Shown: positions 35,014-44,250, counted from the stretch's first letter. The stretch is 64,000 nucleotides of DNA from Desulfuromonas soudanensis (GCF_001278055.1 NZ_CP010802.1:3038001-3102000), one strand, 5' to 3'. Made by a program: numbers and translations. The notes: generated from the sequence alone by a model not told the origin.

Positions 35014-35808
35014 CTAGCGTTTCTTCTTTTTGTTCAGGCGGGGTTCGAGAAGGCGGCTGAGCACCCGCTTGAGGGAGGTTGAATCGAGATCGCGGGTGAT
35101 GCGCCCGCCGACGACGACGGAAATCTTGCCGGTTTCCTCGGAGACGACGATTGCCACGGCATCGACCAGTTCCGTCAGGCCGATGGCCGCGCGATGCCGG
35201 GTCCCCAACGTCTTGCTGATATCCGGATTCTGGGAGATGGGGAGGAAGCAGCCGGCGCGTTTGAGCCGCCCCTGCTGAATGACAAGGGCGCCGTCATGGA
35301 TCGGCGAGAAGGGGAGAAAGATGGAGGTGATGAGATCGCTGGAGACCTTGGCGTCGATCTCGACTCCGACCTCGAGAAAATCATTGAGACCGGTTTCCCT
35401 TTCGATGACGATCAGGGCGCCGATGCGTTTATTGGCCATATTGACGCAGGCCTTGATCAGCTCCTCGATAACCTCGGTTTCTTCCTTGTAGGAGAGGTCA
35501 GCAAAGAAGGGGTTCCGTCCGACGTGGATCAGGGCGCGACGGATGTCGCTCTGAAAGATGACGATGATGACGAGGATGATCGAGGAGAGAAAGTTTTCGA
35601 GGAGCCAGTGCAGGGTGTAGAGGCCCCCGACCTGGGAACCGACGTAGACGATGAGGATGACGGCTAAGCCGACCAGCATCTGGACGGCACGGGTCCCCTT
35701 GATCAGGAGGATGATGCGATAGATGATAAAGGCCACAAGCAGGATGTCGAGGAGGTCGAGGAGCCACCTGAAATTGGTATTATTAAAAATGTCGAGCATC
35801 CCACCCAT
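35014..35808 (-). CDS. cdaA: membrane diadenylate cyclase CdaA
   Basis: A 264-residue protein with three N-terminal membrane helices (about 15-35, 39-57, 68-86) and a DAC domain whose catalytic motifs DGA (172-174) and RHR (204-206) are both present. It makes cyclic di-AMP from ATP. The start is ATG 35808; a second ATG nine nucleotides later (35799) has a GGGTGGG site and is possible. It follows folP by 23 nt and precedes cdaR by 2 nt. Confidence 0.93.
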   Translation of the reverse strand: MGGMLDIFNNTNFRWLLDLLDILLVAFIIYRIILLIKGTRAVQMLVGLAVILIVYVGSQVGGLYTLHWLLENFLSSIILVIIVIFQSDIRRALIHVGRNPFFADLSYKEETEVIEELIKACVNMANKRIGALIVIERETGLNDFLEVGVEIDAKVSSDLITSIFLPFSPIHDGALVIQQGRLKRAGCFLPISQNPDISKTLGTRHRAAIGLTELVDAVAIVVSEETGKISVVVGGRITRDLDSTSLKRVLSRLLEPRLNKKKKR

Positions 35809-35831
35809 AGCGCCCCGGATTCCATGTCGTT

Positions 35832-37052
35832 TCAGTCTTGTTCTGAATGTTCTCCGCTGAGGACGGCCCACGCCATCAACGCCGCTTCACGGGCGGGGCG
35901 TACATCGTGCACTCGAAAAATCTGTGCTCCCCGTTCCACCCCGAGCGCCACGGTGGCCAGTGTGCCGAAGAGCCGCTCGCCGGGAGCGCTCTGCCCCAGG
36001 ACCTTGCCGATAAACCCCTTGCGGGAAGTCCCCAGAAGGACCGGGCGCCCCAGGGAGTGGAACTCCCGCAGACGACGGAGAATTTCCAGATTCCCCTCGA
36101 GGCTCTTGCCGAAGCCGATGCCGGGATCGATGGCCAGTTTCTCTTCGCCTATTCCCGCCGCCCGTGCCTGAGCCAGGCTCGATTCGAGGGATGCCAAAAC
36201 TTCCCCCACCAGATCGGGGTAACGGGTGTCCTGCTGCATCGTCTCCGGGGAGCCGCGGGTGTGCATGACGAAGAGCCCGGCGCCCGATTCGGCTACGGTT
36301 CGGGCCATGGCGGAATCAAACTGCAATCCACTGATATCGTTTACAAATTCGGCCCCTGCGGCGACAGCGGCCCGGGCGACCGAACTTTTATAGGTGTCGA
36401 TGGACAGAGGGGTGTCGACTTCCCGCCGCAGCGCCTCGATGATCGGCAGGACCCGATCCAGCTCTTCCTCCGCGGAGACCGCCGCAGCGCCTGGGCGGGT
36501 ACTTTCGCCGCCGATATCGATCAGATCGGCCCCTTCGGCAGCCAGAGCCGCCCCCTGTCGGAGGGCCGAGTCCAGAGAACGAAAACGGCCGCCGTCGGAG
36601 AAGGAGTCCGGGGTGACGTTCAGCACCCCCATGATCCGGGGTCGGTCCAGGTGGAGACGGCAGGAGCGCCCCAGAAGGACGGCAGGCGGAGCATCGAGGG
36701 AGGAGAGGAGCCGTGCCAGATCGGTTGCCAGCGCCGGAAGGCCGAAGGGCTGATCGCCGAGGCGCACGCAGAGCTGCCGCAGCTTCTTCAACGAACCGAT
36801 GAGGATGACGTCGGTGACGGGAATCGAGCAACCGACCGTGCCGCGGGCCACCGCCGCGTCGCCGCCGAGGGCCAGCATCTCCTGCTTGAGGATATTGGCC
36901 GACCGGCAGGGGACATCCTTCAGGTGCACCAGACGGCGCACCATCTTTCCGGCCATGCGCGCAGCACCGGCAGGGTCGCTGCCGAGGCCGAGGATGAGCC
37001 GGCGGGCGGCCGGTTCATCCTCGACCCAGAGGATGCGTGGCGAATAGGACAT
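35832..37052 (-). CDS. folP: dihydropteroate synthase with N-terminal extension
   Basis: A 406-residue protein in which the DHPS barrel starts at MGVLNVTPDSFSDGG (residue 141). Further motifs are IDIGGESTRPGA, SIDTYKSS, NDISG and GTSRKGFIG. Classical DHPS is about 280 residues, so about 135 residues are extra. The extension contains a possible nucleic-acid or ligand fold I cannot name; it includes LKQEMLALGGDAAVARG. It joins 6-hydroxymethyl-dihydropterin diphosphate to 4-aminobenzoate. The start overlaps the ftsH stop (TAATG). Confidence 0.92.
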   Translation of the reverse strand: MSYSPRILWVEDEPAARRLILGLGSDPAGAARMAGKMVRRLVHLKDVPCRSANILKQEMLALGGDAAVARGTVGCSIPVTDVILIGSLKKLRQLCVRLGDQPFGLPALATDLARLLSSLDAPPAVLLGRSCRLHLDRPRIMGVLNVTPDSFSDGGRFRSLDSALRQGAALAAEGADLIDIGGESTRPGAAAVSAEEELDRVLPIIEALRREVDTPLSIDTYKSSVARAAVAAGAEFVNDISGLQFDSAMARTVAESGAGLFVMHTRGSPETMQQDTRYPDLVGEVLASLESSLAQARAAGIGEEKLAIDPGIGFGKSLEGNLEILRRLREFHSLGRPVLLGTSRKGFIGKVLGQSAPGERLFGTLATVALGVERGAQIFRVHDVRPAREAALMAWAVLSGEHSEQD

Positions 37053-38926
37053 TATTCTCCTGGGCGGACTGCAGCGTCGACACAGGGGCCGTCCCCCGGA
37101 GCGATCGTCTCTTCGATTCCGCCGGGCGACGGGGAGGCACTGGAGCCGAAGATCATATCATTGATTTCGGCGCCGTTGAGGTTTTCCCGCTCGAGAAGCG
37201 CTTCGGCGACCTTGACGAGACCCTCCATCTGAGCCGTCAGAATCTGGCGGGTTCGTTCATAGTTGTCGTGGACGATTTTGCTGATCTCGGTGTCGATCTC
37301 CACGGCCGTCGCTTCGCTGTAGTTCTTCATGTGCCCCATGTCGCGGCCGAGGAAGACCTCTCCGTCCTTTTCCCCGAAGGAGAGGGGTCCGAGCTTGTCG
37401 CTCATCCCCCACTCGCAAACCATCTTGCGCGCGATGGCTGTCGCCCGTTCGATATCGTTGCTGGCGCCGCTGGTGATGCTGGAGAAGACGAGTTCCTCGG
37501 CGACCCGGCCGCCGAGGAGGGTGGAAATGCGGGTGTGGAGGCCGTCCCGGGTCTCGTTGTACTTCTCCTCCGTGGGAAGATACATGGTCACCCCCATAGC
37601 GCGGCCGCGGGGGATGATGGACACCTTGTGGACCGGGTCGGCGCCGGGAAGGAAGAGGGCCACCAGGGCGTGGCCGGCCTCGTGATAGGCCGTGACCTTC
37701 TTTTCCTCCTCGGTGATCACCATGGAGCGCCTCTCGGTCCCCATCATCACCTTGTCCTTGGCCGCCTCCAGATCCTCCATGGAGACATGATTCTTGTTGA
37801 CCCGGGCCGCCAGCAGGGCGGCCTCGTTGATCAGGTTGGCGAGATCGGCTCCGGAGAATCCCGGTGTCCCCTTGGCCACCACCTCGAGATTGACGTCGTC
37901 GTCGAGGGGAACCTTGCGGGAATGCACGGTGAGAATCTTGGTGCGCCCCTTGATGTCCGGCCGGGGAACGACGACCTGGCGATCGAAACGGCCGGGACGC
38001 AAGAGCGCCGGGTCGAGAACGTCGGGGCGGTTGGTGGCGGCGATGAGAATGACCCCTTCGTTGGATTCGAAGCCGTCCATTTCGACGAGGAGCTGGTTGA
38101 GGGTCTGCTCCCGCTCGTCATGCCCCCCTCCGAGCCCGGCGCCGCGATGGCGGCCGACGGCATCGATCTCATCGATAAAGATGATGCAGGGGGCGTTCTT
38201 TTTCCCCTGGACAAAGAGGTCGCGGACGCGGCTGGCGCCGACACCGACGAACATCTCGACGAAATCGGAACCGGAGATGGAGAAGAAGGGGACCCCGGCC
38301 TCGCCGGCGATGGCCCGGGCCAGAAGGGTCTTGCCGGTTCCCGGGGATCCGACCAGCAGCACCCCCTTGGGAATGCGGCCGCCGAGGCGGGTGAATTTCT
38401 TGGGATCCTTGAGAAAGGCGACGATCTCCTCCAGCTCGTCCTTGGCCTCGTCGATGCCGGCCACGTCCTGAAAGGTGATCTTGGCCTGGGTCTCGTTGAG
38501 GAGCTTGGCCTTGCTCTTGCCAAAACTCATGGCCTTGCCGCCGCCGGACTGCATCTGGCGCATGAAGAAAATCCAGACGCCGATCAGCAGCAGAATCGGC
38601 CCCCAGGAGACCAGCAGCGTGAACCAGAAGCTGTGATCCTCGGACGGCTTGGCCTGAATCACCACCCCCTTGTCGCGCAGCTCGGCGATCATCCCCGGAT
38701 CGTCGGGCGCATAGGTACGGAACAGGGAGCCGTCCTGATATTTCCCTTCGACATTGGGCCCCTGAACCGTGACTTCGGCCACGCGCCCCTCTTCGACGGC
38801 ACTGACAAAAGCGGTATAGCTGATCGGTTTTTGCTCCGGCTCTCTTTGGGTCATCATGTTGAAAAGAAGAATCATCACCAAGGAGATGACGAGCCAGAGC
38901 GCGATGTTTTTATAGAATTGATTCAC
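37052..38926 (-). CDS. ftsH: ATP-dependent zinc metalloprotease FtsH
   Basis: A 624-residue membrane protease. Two membrane helices (about 7-23 and 101-121) flank the small periplasmic domain. The AAA module has Walker A GSPGTGKT at 193-200 and GRFDRQV; the protease has HEAGH around 415-420. It degrades short-lived and misassembled membrane proteins. The start is GTG 38924-38926 with GGGGGAA upstream. In many bacteria ftsH follows tilS, as here. Confidence 0.96.
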   Translation of the reverse strand: MNQFYKNIALWLVISLVMILLFNMMTQREPEQKPISYTAFVSAVEEGRVAEVTVQGPNVEGKYQDGSLFRTYAPDDPGMIAELRDKGVVIQAKPSEDHSFWFTLLVSWGPILLLIGVWIFFMRQMQSGGGKAMSFGKSKAKLLNETQAKITFQDVAGIDEAKDELEEIVAFLKDPKKFTRLGGRIPKGVLLVGSPGTGKTLLARAIAGEAGVPFFSISGSDFVEMFVGVGASRVRDLFVQGKKNAPCIIFIDEIDAVGRHRGAGLGGGHDEREQTLNQLLVEMDGFESNEGVILIAATNRPDVLDPALLRPGRFDRQVVVPRPDIKGRTKILTVHSRKVPLDDDVNLEVVAKGTPGFSGADLANLINEAALLAARVNKNHVSMEDLEAAKDKVMMGTERRSMVITEEEKKVTAYHEAGHALVALFLPGADPVHKVSIIPRGRAMGVTMYLPTEEKYNETRDGLHTRISTLLGGRVAEELVFSSITSGASNDIERATAIARKMVCEWGMSDKLGPLSFGEKDGEVFLGRDMGHMKNYSEATAVEIDTEISKIVHDNYERTRQILTAQMEGLVKVAEALLERENLNGAEINDMIFGSSASPSPGGIEETIAPGDGPCVDAAVRPGE

Positions 38927-39026
38927 TATTCCCCCTGAACGCTGTATTTACCTGGGTCCTTCCCGCCGTCGAGCACGAGGAAACCGCAGCCTGAGCCAAC
39001 GGAAAGTTACCATAGCCCCTGTGAAT

Positions 39027-40403
39027 TCACAAGCCAATTGTCGGACAATCGGCCATCTTCAGCACCATCCGCACCACCGCCGCCCCGCCCGAATCAGGGC
39101 GCAGACCGTGGCAGCGCCGCACCCCGGCAACCCACAGGATCGTCTCTCCGACCACCAGGGGGAGCGAGCGGCGCTCCTCCCGGGGAATTTTGCTGTCAAT
39201 AAGGAAATCCTTGAGTTTTTTCCCGCCGGCGGCACCGGCGGGATGAAAGCGGTCGCCGTTGGCAAAGGTGCGAACGGTCAGAGGAAAGCGAAGGAGGGAT
39301 GCGTCGAATTCCACGGACCAGCGATCCTCGCCGGCACCCGTCTCGACCAGGGAGACCGTCAGCTCCGCACCGCCGGGGAGAGGATAGCTCCCGGGCCCCG
39401 GAATCGGCAGGGAATAGGGCTCGCCGATAACGGGCGGGAAACGGCGCAGCCACAGCTGCCGGTAGCGACGGCCGACCCAGGCGCCGGGGAGATGCACTTC
39501 CCTCTGGGGACGGAGCCCGCCGAGAAGACTGGCGACCGCTTCGAGATGGAGCCGCCCGAGACCGGCGAGACTCCCCCGCACTTCTCCGAGGGCGCGACGG
39601 ATGACGCGAAGGCGCAGTGCCGGATGCACCTCCGCCAGGGTCTTGCAGTCGAGCCAGAGTCCATCGGCTCGGCGGCGCGCCAGCGTCTCGAGAACCCGCC
39701 TCTCTTCGCCGGCCCAGTAATCCTCTTCTGATTCGATGCGCCGGGCCAGGTGCGCCAGATGTTCCTCGACGGCGGGATTGAGGGACTGCAGGACGGGGAG
39801 AACCTGATGGCGGATCCGATTGCGGGTGTAGGCAAAATCGTCGTTGCTTTTGTCCTGGACATGGGGGAGTCCCTGACGGTCCAGGTAGTCGAGGAGCTGC
39901 TGCCGGGAAAAGGAGAGGAGGGGACGGATAAACGGCCCGTTCTTGAGGCGCATCCCCGCCAGACCGCTGAGGGCGCTGCCGCGCAGGAGACGGTGAACCA
40001 CGGTCTCCGCCTGGTCGCCGCGATGATGCCCGAGGGCGATCCACCGGCAGTCGTGGCGGGCGGCCGTCTGCGTAAGAAAAGAACGACGGGCGTCCCGACC
40101 GGCTTCTTCCAGCCCGACCCCCCGCTGTTCGGCCATTTCCGCCACGGACTCCCGACTGGAGACAAAGGGAAGGGCGAACCGCTCACAGAGGCGCTGCACA
40201 AAAAGCAGATCGTCGGCGCTCTCCGGGCGGAGGGCATGATCGAGATGAGCGACACAAAGGGTCAGGGGAAAGGTCGGCGCCAGACGATGGAGGAGATGAA
40301 GGAGGGCGACGGAGTCGGCGCCGCCGGAGACGGCGACGAGAACCCGGTCACCGGGAGAAACCAGGTTGTGTTCAACGAGGATCTGGACGAAGGCTTCCTG
40401 CAT
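39027..40403 (-). CDS. tilS: tRNA(Ile)-lysidine synthetase
   Basis: A 458-residue TilS. The ATP-pyrophosphatase motif SGGADSVALL lies near the N-terminus, with AHLDHALR and GHHRGDQAETV. A C-terminal substrate-binding region ends near DFLIDSKIPREERRS, typical of TilS_C. It modifies C34 of tRNA-Ile(CAU) to lysidine. The chosen ATG at 40401-40403 avoids the terminator just upstream; a TTG at 40436 would sit inside its T-tract. Confidence 0.92.
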   Translation of the reverse strand: MQEAFVQILVEHNLVSPGDRVLVAVSGGADSVALLHLLHRLAPTFPLTLCVAHLDHALRPESADDLLFVQRLCERFALPFVSSRESVAEMAEQRGVGLEEAGRDARRSFLTQTAARHDCRWIALGHHRGDQAETVVHRLLRGSALSGLAGMRLKNGPFIRPLLSFSRQQLLDYLDRQGLPHVQDKSNDDFAYTRNRIRHQVLPVLQSLNPAVEEHLAHLARRIESEEDYWAGEERRVLETLARRRADGLWLDCKTLAEVHPALRLRVIRRALGEVRGSLAGLGRLHLEAVASLLGGLRPQREVHLPGAWVGRRYRQLWLRRFPPVIGEPYSLPIPGPGSYPLPGGAELTVSLVETGAGEDRWSVEFDASLLRFPLTVRTFANGDRFHPAGAAGGKKLKDFLIDSKIPREERRSLPLVVGETILWVAGVRRCHGLRPDSGGAAVVRMVLKMADCPTIGL

Positions 40404-40432
40404 GGGGTTCGAGACCGCGCGGAGGGTTAAAA

Positions 40433-40476
40433 CCAAAAAAGCGAAACCCTCCCCGGTGCCGGGGAGGGTTTCGCTG
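40433..40476 (-). terminator. intrinsic terminator of the tRNA pair
   Basis: Perfect arms AGCGAAACCCTCCCCGG (40440-40456) and its complement to 40475 surround a 2-nt loop centre, followed on the minus strand by TTTTTT (40435-40440). It ends transcription of the two tRNAs. Confidence 0.9.
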
Positions 40477-40480
40477 GGGA

Positions 40481-40557
40481 TGGTGGCGGTGCAGAGATTC
40501 GAACTCCGGACACTGCGGATATGAGCCGCATGCTCTAACCAGCTGAGCTACACCGCC
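40481..40557 (-). tRNA. tRNA-Met (CAT), elongator
   Basis: A 77-nt cloverleaf with encoded CCA. The acceptor stem is GGCGGTG/CACCGCC, fully paired, and the anticodon stem GCGG-CTCATAT-CCGC exposes CAT (40521-40523). The paired first base and the stem rule out the initiator; a lysidine-modified tRNA-Ile(CAU) is less likely but not excluded by eye. It lies 46 nt downstream of tRNA-fMet. Confidence 0.9.
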
Positions 40558-40603
40558 AAAGCCTTATGAACACGACCTCCCTCCCGGGAGGCCCATCGTT
40601 TTT

Positions 40604-40680
<77 letters not shown>

Positions 40681-40693
40681 TCAGGGAAAACGA

Positions 40694-40722
40694 AATCTAC
40701 AGACAAACAAAAACAATGTCAA
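40694..40722 (-). promoter_or_regulatory. sigma70 promoter of the tRNA-fMet/tRNA-Met pair
   Basis: A perfect TTGACA (40717-40722), a 17-nt spacer and TAGATT (40694-40699) on the minus strand place the transcription start near 40687, about 7 nt before the mature 5' end of tRNA-fMet. Confidence 0.8.
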
Positions 40723-40744
40723 GATCTTTTTCGGAAATCGATCA

Positions 40745-40761
40745 GACCGGCAACACCGGTC
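40745..40761 (-). terminator. weak hairpin after the SPOR gene
   Basis: Arms GACCGG and CCGGTC with a 5-nt loop lie just beyond the SPOR-domain gene stop. The following minus-strand sequence is not a clean T-run, so termination is possible but uncertain. Confidence 0.35.
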
Positions 40762-40794
40762 CTCGGGAGAGCGGGGGTGGCTGCAGACATCCTC

Positions 40795-41472
40795 TCAGCG
40801 TTTCCTGATCAGGGCTGTGAGTTTGTCCTCGGTCTGGAGGCGCTGGACGATCCTGGTCACTTCCTCGTTGCCGGAGTAGGGACCGACAAAAACCCGGTGC
40901 CAGACCCCTTTGGCTCCGAGGTCGACCTCCTGGGCGTAGGCGGGATATTTCTTGAAGGCGAGGCGTTCGGCCAGACTTGCGGCATCGGCGGCCTGGCGAA
41001 AGGAGGCGACCTGGACCAGATAGGCGCCTTCGCCGTCGTCCTCCGGGCGCGAGCGGGACGGGGCGGGTTGAGGGAGAGGTTGAGGGGCGGGTAACGGCGG
41101 CGCGACCCGAAGTGCCGGGGTGTCCACGGTCGCAACAGGAGCCTCTTCGGGAGGGAGATTGATGCCGCTCCCCATCGGCGGCTGTTCCCCGCGGGGAAGA
41201 GCTTCATAAAAGGTCAGGCCGTCCCCGCCTTCGGGGGGCGAGGGGAGAGGATCGGCCACCTCGGTCGCCGCCGGGATAAGGGGCTCGGCAGGGACGGCGA
41301 TCCGCGGGGTCGCAACCGGCTCCACCGTGACCACCGGCTGAGATCCGCCGCGACCGACCATGACCCCGAGGGAAAAACTGGCCAGGGCGACGGCAAGAAC
41401 CAGAACCAGAACGATGAGCGCCTGCTTTTTCTCCATACGCCGCTGGCTGCGCGTAACGACCTGACGGACCAT
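40795..41472 (-). CDS. SPOR-domain cell division/peptidoglycan-binding protein
   Basis: A 225-residue protein with a cytoplasmic basic start, one membrane helix (about 17-40), a long Pro-rich periplasmic linker and a C-terminal SPOR domain (about 145-222; YLVQVASFRQAADAASL and WHRVFVGPYSG). SPOR domains bind denuded glycan at the septum. It follows argS by 14 nt, an order common in this group. Confidence 0.9.
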   Translation of the reverse strand: MVRQVVTRSQRRMEKKQALIVLVLVLAVALASFSLGVMVGRGGSQPVVTVEPVATPRIAVPAEPLIPAATEVADPLPSPPEGGDGLTFYEALPRGEQPPMGSGINLPPEEAPVATVDTPALRVAPPLPAPQPLPQPAPSRSRPEDDGEGAYLVQVASFRQAADAASLAERLAFKKYPAYAQEVDLGAKGVWHRVFVGPYSGNEEVTRIVQRLQTEDKLTALIRKR

Positions 41473-41486
41473 GATCCTTCCCCCTG

Positions 41487-43157
41487 TTACATCTGCTCCG
41501 GAGCCGAAATGCCGAGGACCCGCAACGCGTTTTCCAGAACGATGCGGACACAGTTCACCAGATAGAGCCGGGCCCGGCTGGTCTCCATATCGTCGATGAG
41601 TACCCGTTGTCTATTGTAGTAGCTGTGGAACTGGGCGGCAAGTTCCTGGAGGTAGAAGGTGACGCGATGCGGTTCGAAATTCCCGGCAGCCCCTTCGATG
41701 GTTTCGGGGTAGCGGGAGAGCAATCGCGCCAGATCCAGCTCCTCATCGAGAACCAGCCGGTCGAAATCGACCTCGCCAAGGCCCGGAACGGCCACCTTCT
41801 GCTCGGCGGCGTTCCGATTGATGCTGCAGACCCGGGCATGGGCGTATTGAACGTAATATACGGGATTTTCGGCGTTTTGCTGCTTGGCCAGCTCAAGATC
41901 GAAATCGAGCTGGCTGTCGGAACGGCGCATCAGGAAGAAAAACCGACAGGCGTCCCGCCCGACCTCGTCGACCACTTCGCGCAGAGTGACGAACTCCCCC
42001 GACCGGGTACTCATGGCGACCTGGGAGCCCCCGCGCAGGAGGTTGACCAACTGCACCAGAATGACCTGCAGGGACTCGGGATCCTGACCCAGACCGGCCA
42101 GAACCGCCTTCATGCGCGGCACATAACCGTGATGATCGGCGCCCCAGACATCGACCACCATGTCGAAGCCCCGCTCGAATTTTTCCTTGTGGTAGGCGAC
42201 ATCGGAGGCGAAATAGGTGGTCACGCCGTTGGAACGCTTCAGCACCCGGTCCTTGTCGTCCCCGAAGTCGGTGGTACGGAACCAGAGGGCGCCGTCCTCC
42301 TCGTAGGTCAGGCCGCGTTCCTTGAGAACGGCGATCCCCCTGTCTACGGCGCCCCGATCGTAGAGACTCTGCTCGCTGTACCAGTCGTCAAAATGCACAC
42401 CGAAGGACTTCAGATCGGCGTCGATGCCGGCCAGGATCTTGTCGCCGCCGTATCTGGCAAAATAGCCGACCGCTTCCGCCTCGGGGAGATCCAGATAACG
42501 GGCGCCCTCGGCGTCCACAACCTCCTTTGCCAGATCGCGAAGGTAATCCCCCTGGTAGCAGTCGGCAGGAAAGGCGATGACCTCGCCGAGGAGTTCCCGG
42601 TAGCGGAGAAAAAGGGAGCGACCCAGGGTGTTCATCTGGTTGCCGGCGTCGTTGATGTAATACTCCCGCTGCACCTCGTACCCTGCGGCCTGCAGGACCG
42701 ATGCGACGGCATCACCGGTGGCGGCGCCGCGGCCGTGCCCGATATGGAGGGGACCGGTGGGGTTGGCGCTGACGAACTCCAGCTGAACTCGTTTCCCCTC
42801 GCCGATCCGGCTGCGGCCATAGTCTGCGCCATGGCGGACCACCTCGTCGAGAACGCCATACCAGCAGCGCCTGTTGAGGTAAAAATTAATGAAACCCGGG
42901 CCGGCGACTTCGATCCGGCTCCACAGGCCGTCCCCCTTGCCGAGGGCGGCGGCCAGGGCCTCGGCGATCTTGCGCGGAGCCTTCTTCTCGTCGCGGGCCA
43001 GGGTCAGGGCGACGTTGGTTGCAAAGTCGCCGTGCTCGGCGTGCCCGGGAACCTCGAGAAAAATCTCGGGGTAAAGTCCCGAGTGGAGAGTGTCCTCGCG
43101 GTAACAGGTCTCGAGAGCGGTGCGGAGATGCTGTTTCAACCGTTCTTTCATGATCAT
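41487..43157 (-). CDS. argS: arginyl-tRNA synthetase
   Basis: A 556-residue class I synthetase. The HIGH-type motif appears as PTGPLHIGHGRG, followed by QREYYINDAGNQM. The C-terminal anticodon-binding domain has YYNRQRVLIDD and the ending NALRVLGISAPEQM. A KMSK-like loop reads AMSTRSGEF. Two ATGs lie in frame at 43157 and 43151; neither has a strong ribosome site. A sigma70-like promoter lies about 150 nt upstream. Confidence 0.95.
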   Translation of the reverse strand: MIMKERLKQHLRTALETCYREDTLHSGLYPEIFLEVPGHAEHGDFATNVALTLARDEKKAPRKIAEALAAALGKGDGLWSRIEVAGPGFINFYLNRRCWYGVLDEVVRHGADYGRSRIGEGKRVQLEFVSANPTGPLHIGHGRGAATGDAVASVLQAAGYEVQREYYINDAGNQMNTLGRSLFLRYRELLGEVIAFPADCYQGDYLRDLAKEVVDAEGARYLDLPEAEAVGYFARYGGDKILAGIDADLKSFGVHFDDWYSEQSLYDRGAVDRGIAVLKERGLTYEEDGALWFRTTDFGDDKDRVLKRSNGVTTYFASDVAYHKEKFERGFDMVVDVWGADHHGYVPRMKAVLAGLGQDPESLQVILVQLVNLLRGGSQVAMSTRSGEFVTLREVVDEVGRDACRFFFLMRRSDSQLDFDLELAKQQNAENPVYYVQYAHARVCSINRNAAEQKVAVPGLGEVDFDRLVLDEELDLARLLSRYPETIEGAAGNFEPHRVTFYLQELAAQFHSYYNRQRVLIDDMETSRARLYLVNCVRIVLENALRVLGISAPEQM

Positions 43158-43315
43158 TGAGTCTTTCTCGGCGGGACCCTGCCGGTCCGGCGGCGTTTTC
43201 GGGTTTTCCTGCTCGGCGGCCTATCGGCGGAAAGGTTCGGGTAACAGGGGACACTCCCGGAAGATCCCGAGCCTGGTCAGCCTTCCGCGGGACAGGGAGC
43301 ATGATGAAACGTCGT

Positions 43316-43344
43316 ATGTTATCCCTGGCGTTGGCCGCTGTCAA
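43316..43344 (-). promoter_or_regulatory. candidate sigma70 promoter for argS
   Basis: TTGACA (43339-43344), a 17-nt spacer and TAACAT (43316-43321) on the minus strand. The leader before argS would be about 150 nt; that 43158-43310 stretch shows no gene. Confidence 0.6.
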
Positions 43345-43358
43345 GGACCGGCGCCAGC

Positions 43359-43394
43359 AAAAAAGAGCAGCCCCGCCGATCGGCGGGGCTGCTC
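43359..43394 (-). terminator. intrinsic terminator after the ftsB-like gene
   Basis: A perfect palindrome with arms GAGCAGCCCCGCCGA (43365-43379) and complement to 43394 is followed on the minus strand by six T residues (43359-43364). Confidence 0.88.
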
Positions 43395-43421
43395 TTCTCT
43401 CAGACGTCCTGAACTGCCGGC

Positions 43422-43787
43422 TTACCTGGGCAAGTTTTGATCGGGGACCTCGGTGGCGGGACGCTCCGCCGCCGTCTGTTTCCGGGGGGGGAACTGATAA
43501 ATCAGCTCGTCCTGTTTGACCATCCCCAACTCGCGCCGGGCGATATTCTCGATATAACGCCGGTCGCTGCGCAGCGCCTCGATCTCCTGCCGCAGAGCGG
43601 AATTGACCTCCTCGAGCCGCCGCACTTCCTCCTTCAGGACCGCCTTCTGCCGGCCGGACTGGATGACACGCAGCACACCCTTTTCGCCGAACAGGGCAAA
43701 TCCCAGCATCAGCAGCACCAGAAGGAGCGGCCAGAGCTGAATGGTTCGGGGAGGGGGGGGATTCCCCCCGTTTTCGGAGCGGGTCAT
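43422..43787 (-). CDS. FtsB/DivIC-family septum formation initiator
   Basis: A 121-residue protein with a cytoplasmic Pro-rich start, one membrane helix (about 17-34), and a coiled coil (about 45-80; KEEVRRLEEVNSALRQEIEA) followed by ENIARRELGMVKQDELIY, the sequence typical of FtsB-type proteins. It should bind FtsL and FtsQ at the division septum. Adjacent genes do not fix the role, but the pattern is clear. Confidence 0.85.
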   Translation of the reverse strand: MTRSENGGNPPPPRTIQLWPLLLVLLMLGFALFGEKGVLRVIQSGRQKAVLKEEVRRLEEVNSALRQEIEALRSDRRYIENIARRELGMVKQDELIYQFPPRKQTAAERPATEVPDQNLPR

Positions 43788-43838
43788 GAGTTGATCATCC
43801 TCCCCTTGAAGCCGTAGCCGAGGAACGTCCCTGCATTT

Positions 43839-44141
43839 TTATTTCACGGCGATCTGACCGCGGATCTTCTCCAGGGTCTTTTTGCCGACCCCCTTGACCT
43901 TGAGAAGATCCTCCGGCGAGGTGAAGGTCCCCTGCTCGGTGCGGAAGGCGACAATTCGTTCCGCCGTGACCTTGCCGATCCCGGGGAGAGACTGGAGTTC
44001 CTTCACCGAAGCCGTGTTGAGATTGACTGCGGCTTCGACCTTCCTGACCACCGGTGCCTGGGCAACGGCGGCCCGGGCCATGGGCGCAAAAGTTAGGCTT
44101 AAGCATACTACCGCCAACACCATACCGACAAGACGTTTCAT
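43839..44141 (-). CDS. secreted ComEA-like helix-hairpin-helix protein
   Basis: A 100-residue protein with a signal peptide (hydrophobic 4-17, cleavage near ARA at 22-24) and a ComEA-type helix-hairpin-helix domain: VNLNTASVKELQSLPGIG, with LPGIGKVTA at 52-60 and VKGVGKKTL at 82-90. It should bind DNA in the periplasm, but no uptake pore genes are near. The ATG at 44139-44141 has a strong AGGAGGA site and is preceded by a structured leader (44142-44250). Confidence 0.88.
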   Translation of the reverse strand: MKRLVGMVLAVVCLSLTFAPMARAAVAQAPVVRKVEAAVNLNTASVKELQSLPGIGKVTAERIVAFRTEQGTFTSPEDLLKVKGVGKKTLEKIRGQIAVK

Positions 44142-44250
44142 TGCGACTCCTCCTGTGAACGGTGTCCCTCGGGGACACGACCGCCGGACGGTCGGAAGGA
44201 TTTCCGACTCGCCGGCATCAATGATTCGCCAATCCACCAAAGATTGGCTG
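44142..44250 (-). ncRNA. structured leader upstream of the secreted ComEA-like gene
   Basis: On the minus strand four hairpins succeed each other: CCAATC/GATTGG (44229-44247), GTCGGAA/TTCCGAC (44191-44208), GACCG/CGGTC (44179-44193) and GTGTCCC/GGGACAC (44162-44178). Hairpins two and three share GAC, so they could exclude one another. The ribosome site follows immediately. No known riboswitch consensus is recognised. Confidence 0.45.

Noticed and set aside
40481-40557. tRNA-Ile(CAU) needing lysidine, given the neighbour tilS
   Set aside because: Overall sequence and pairing fit elongator tRNA-Met; adjacency to tilS alone is not proof.
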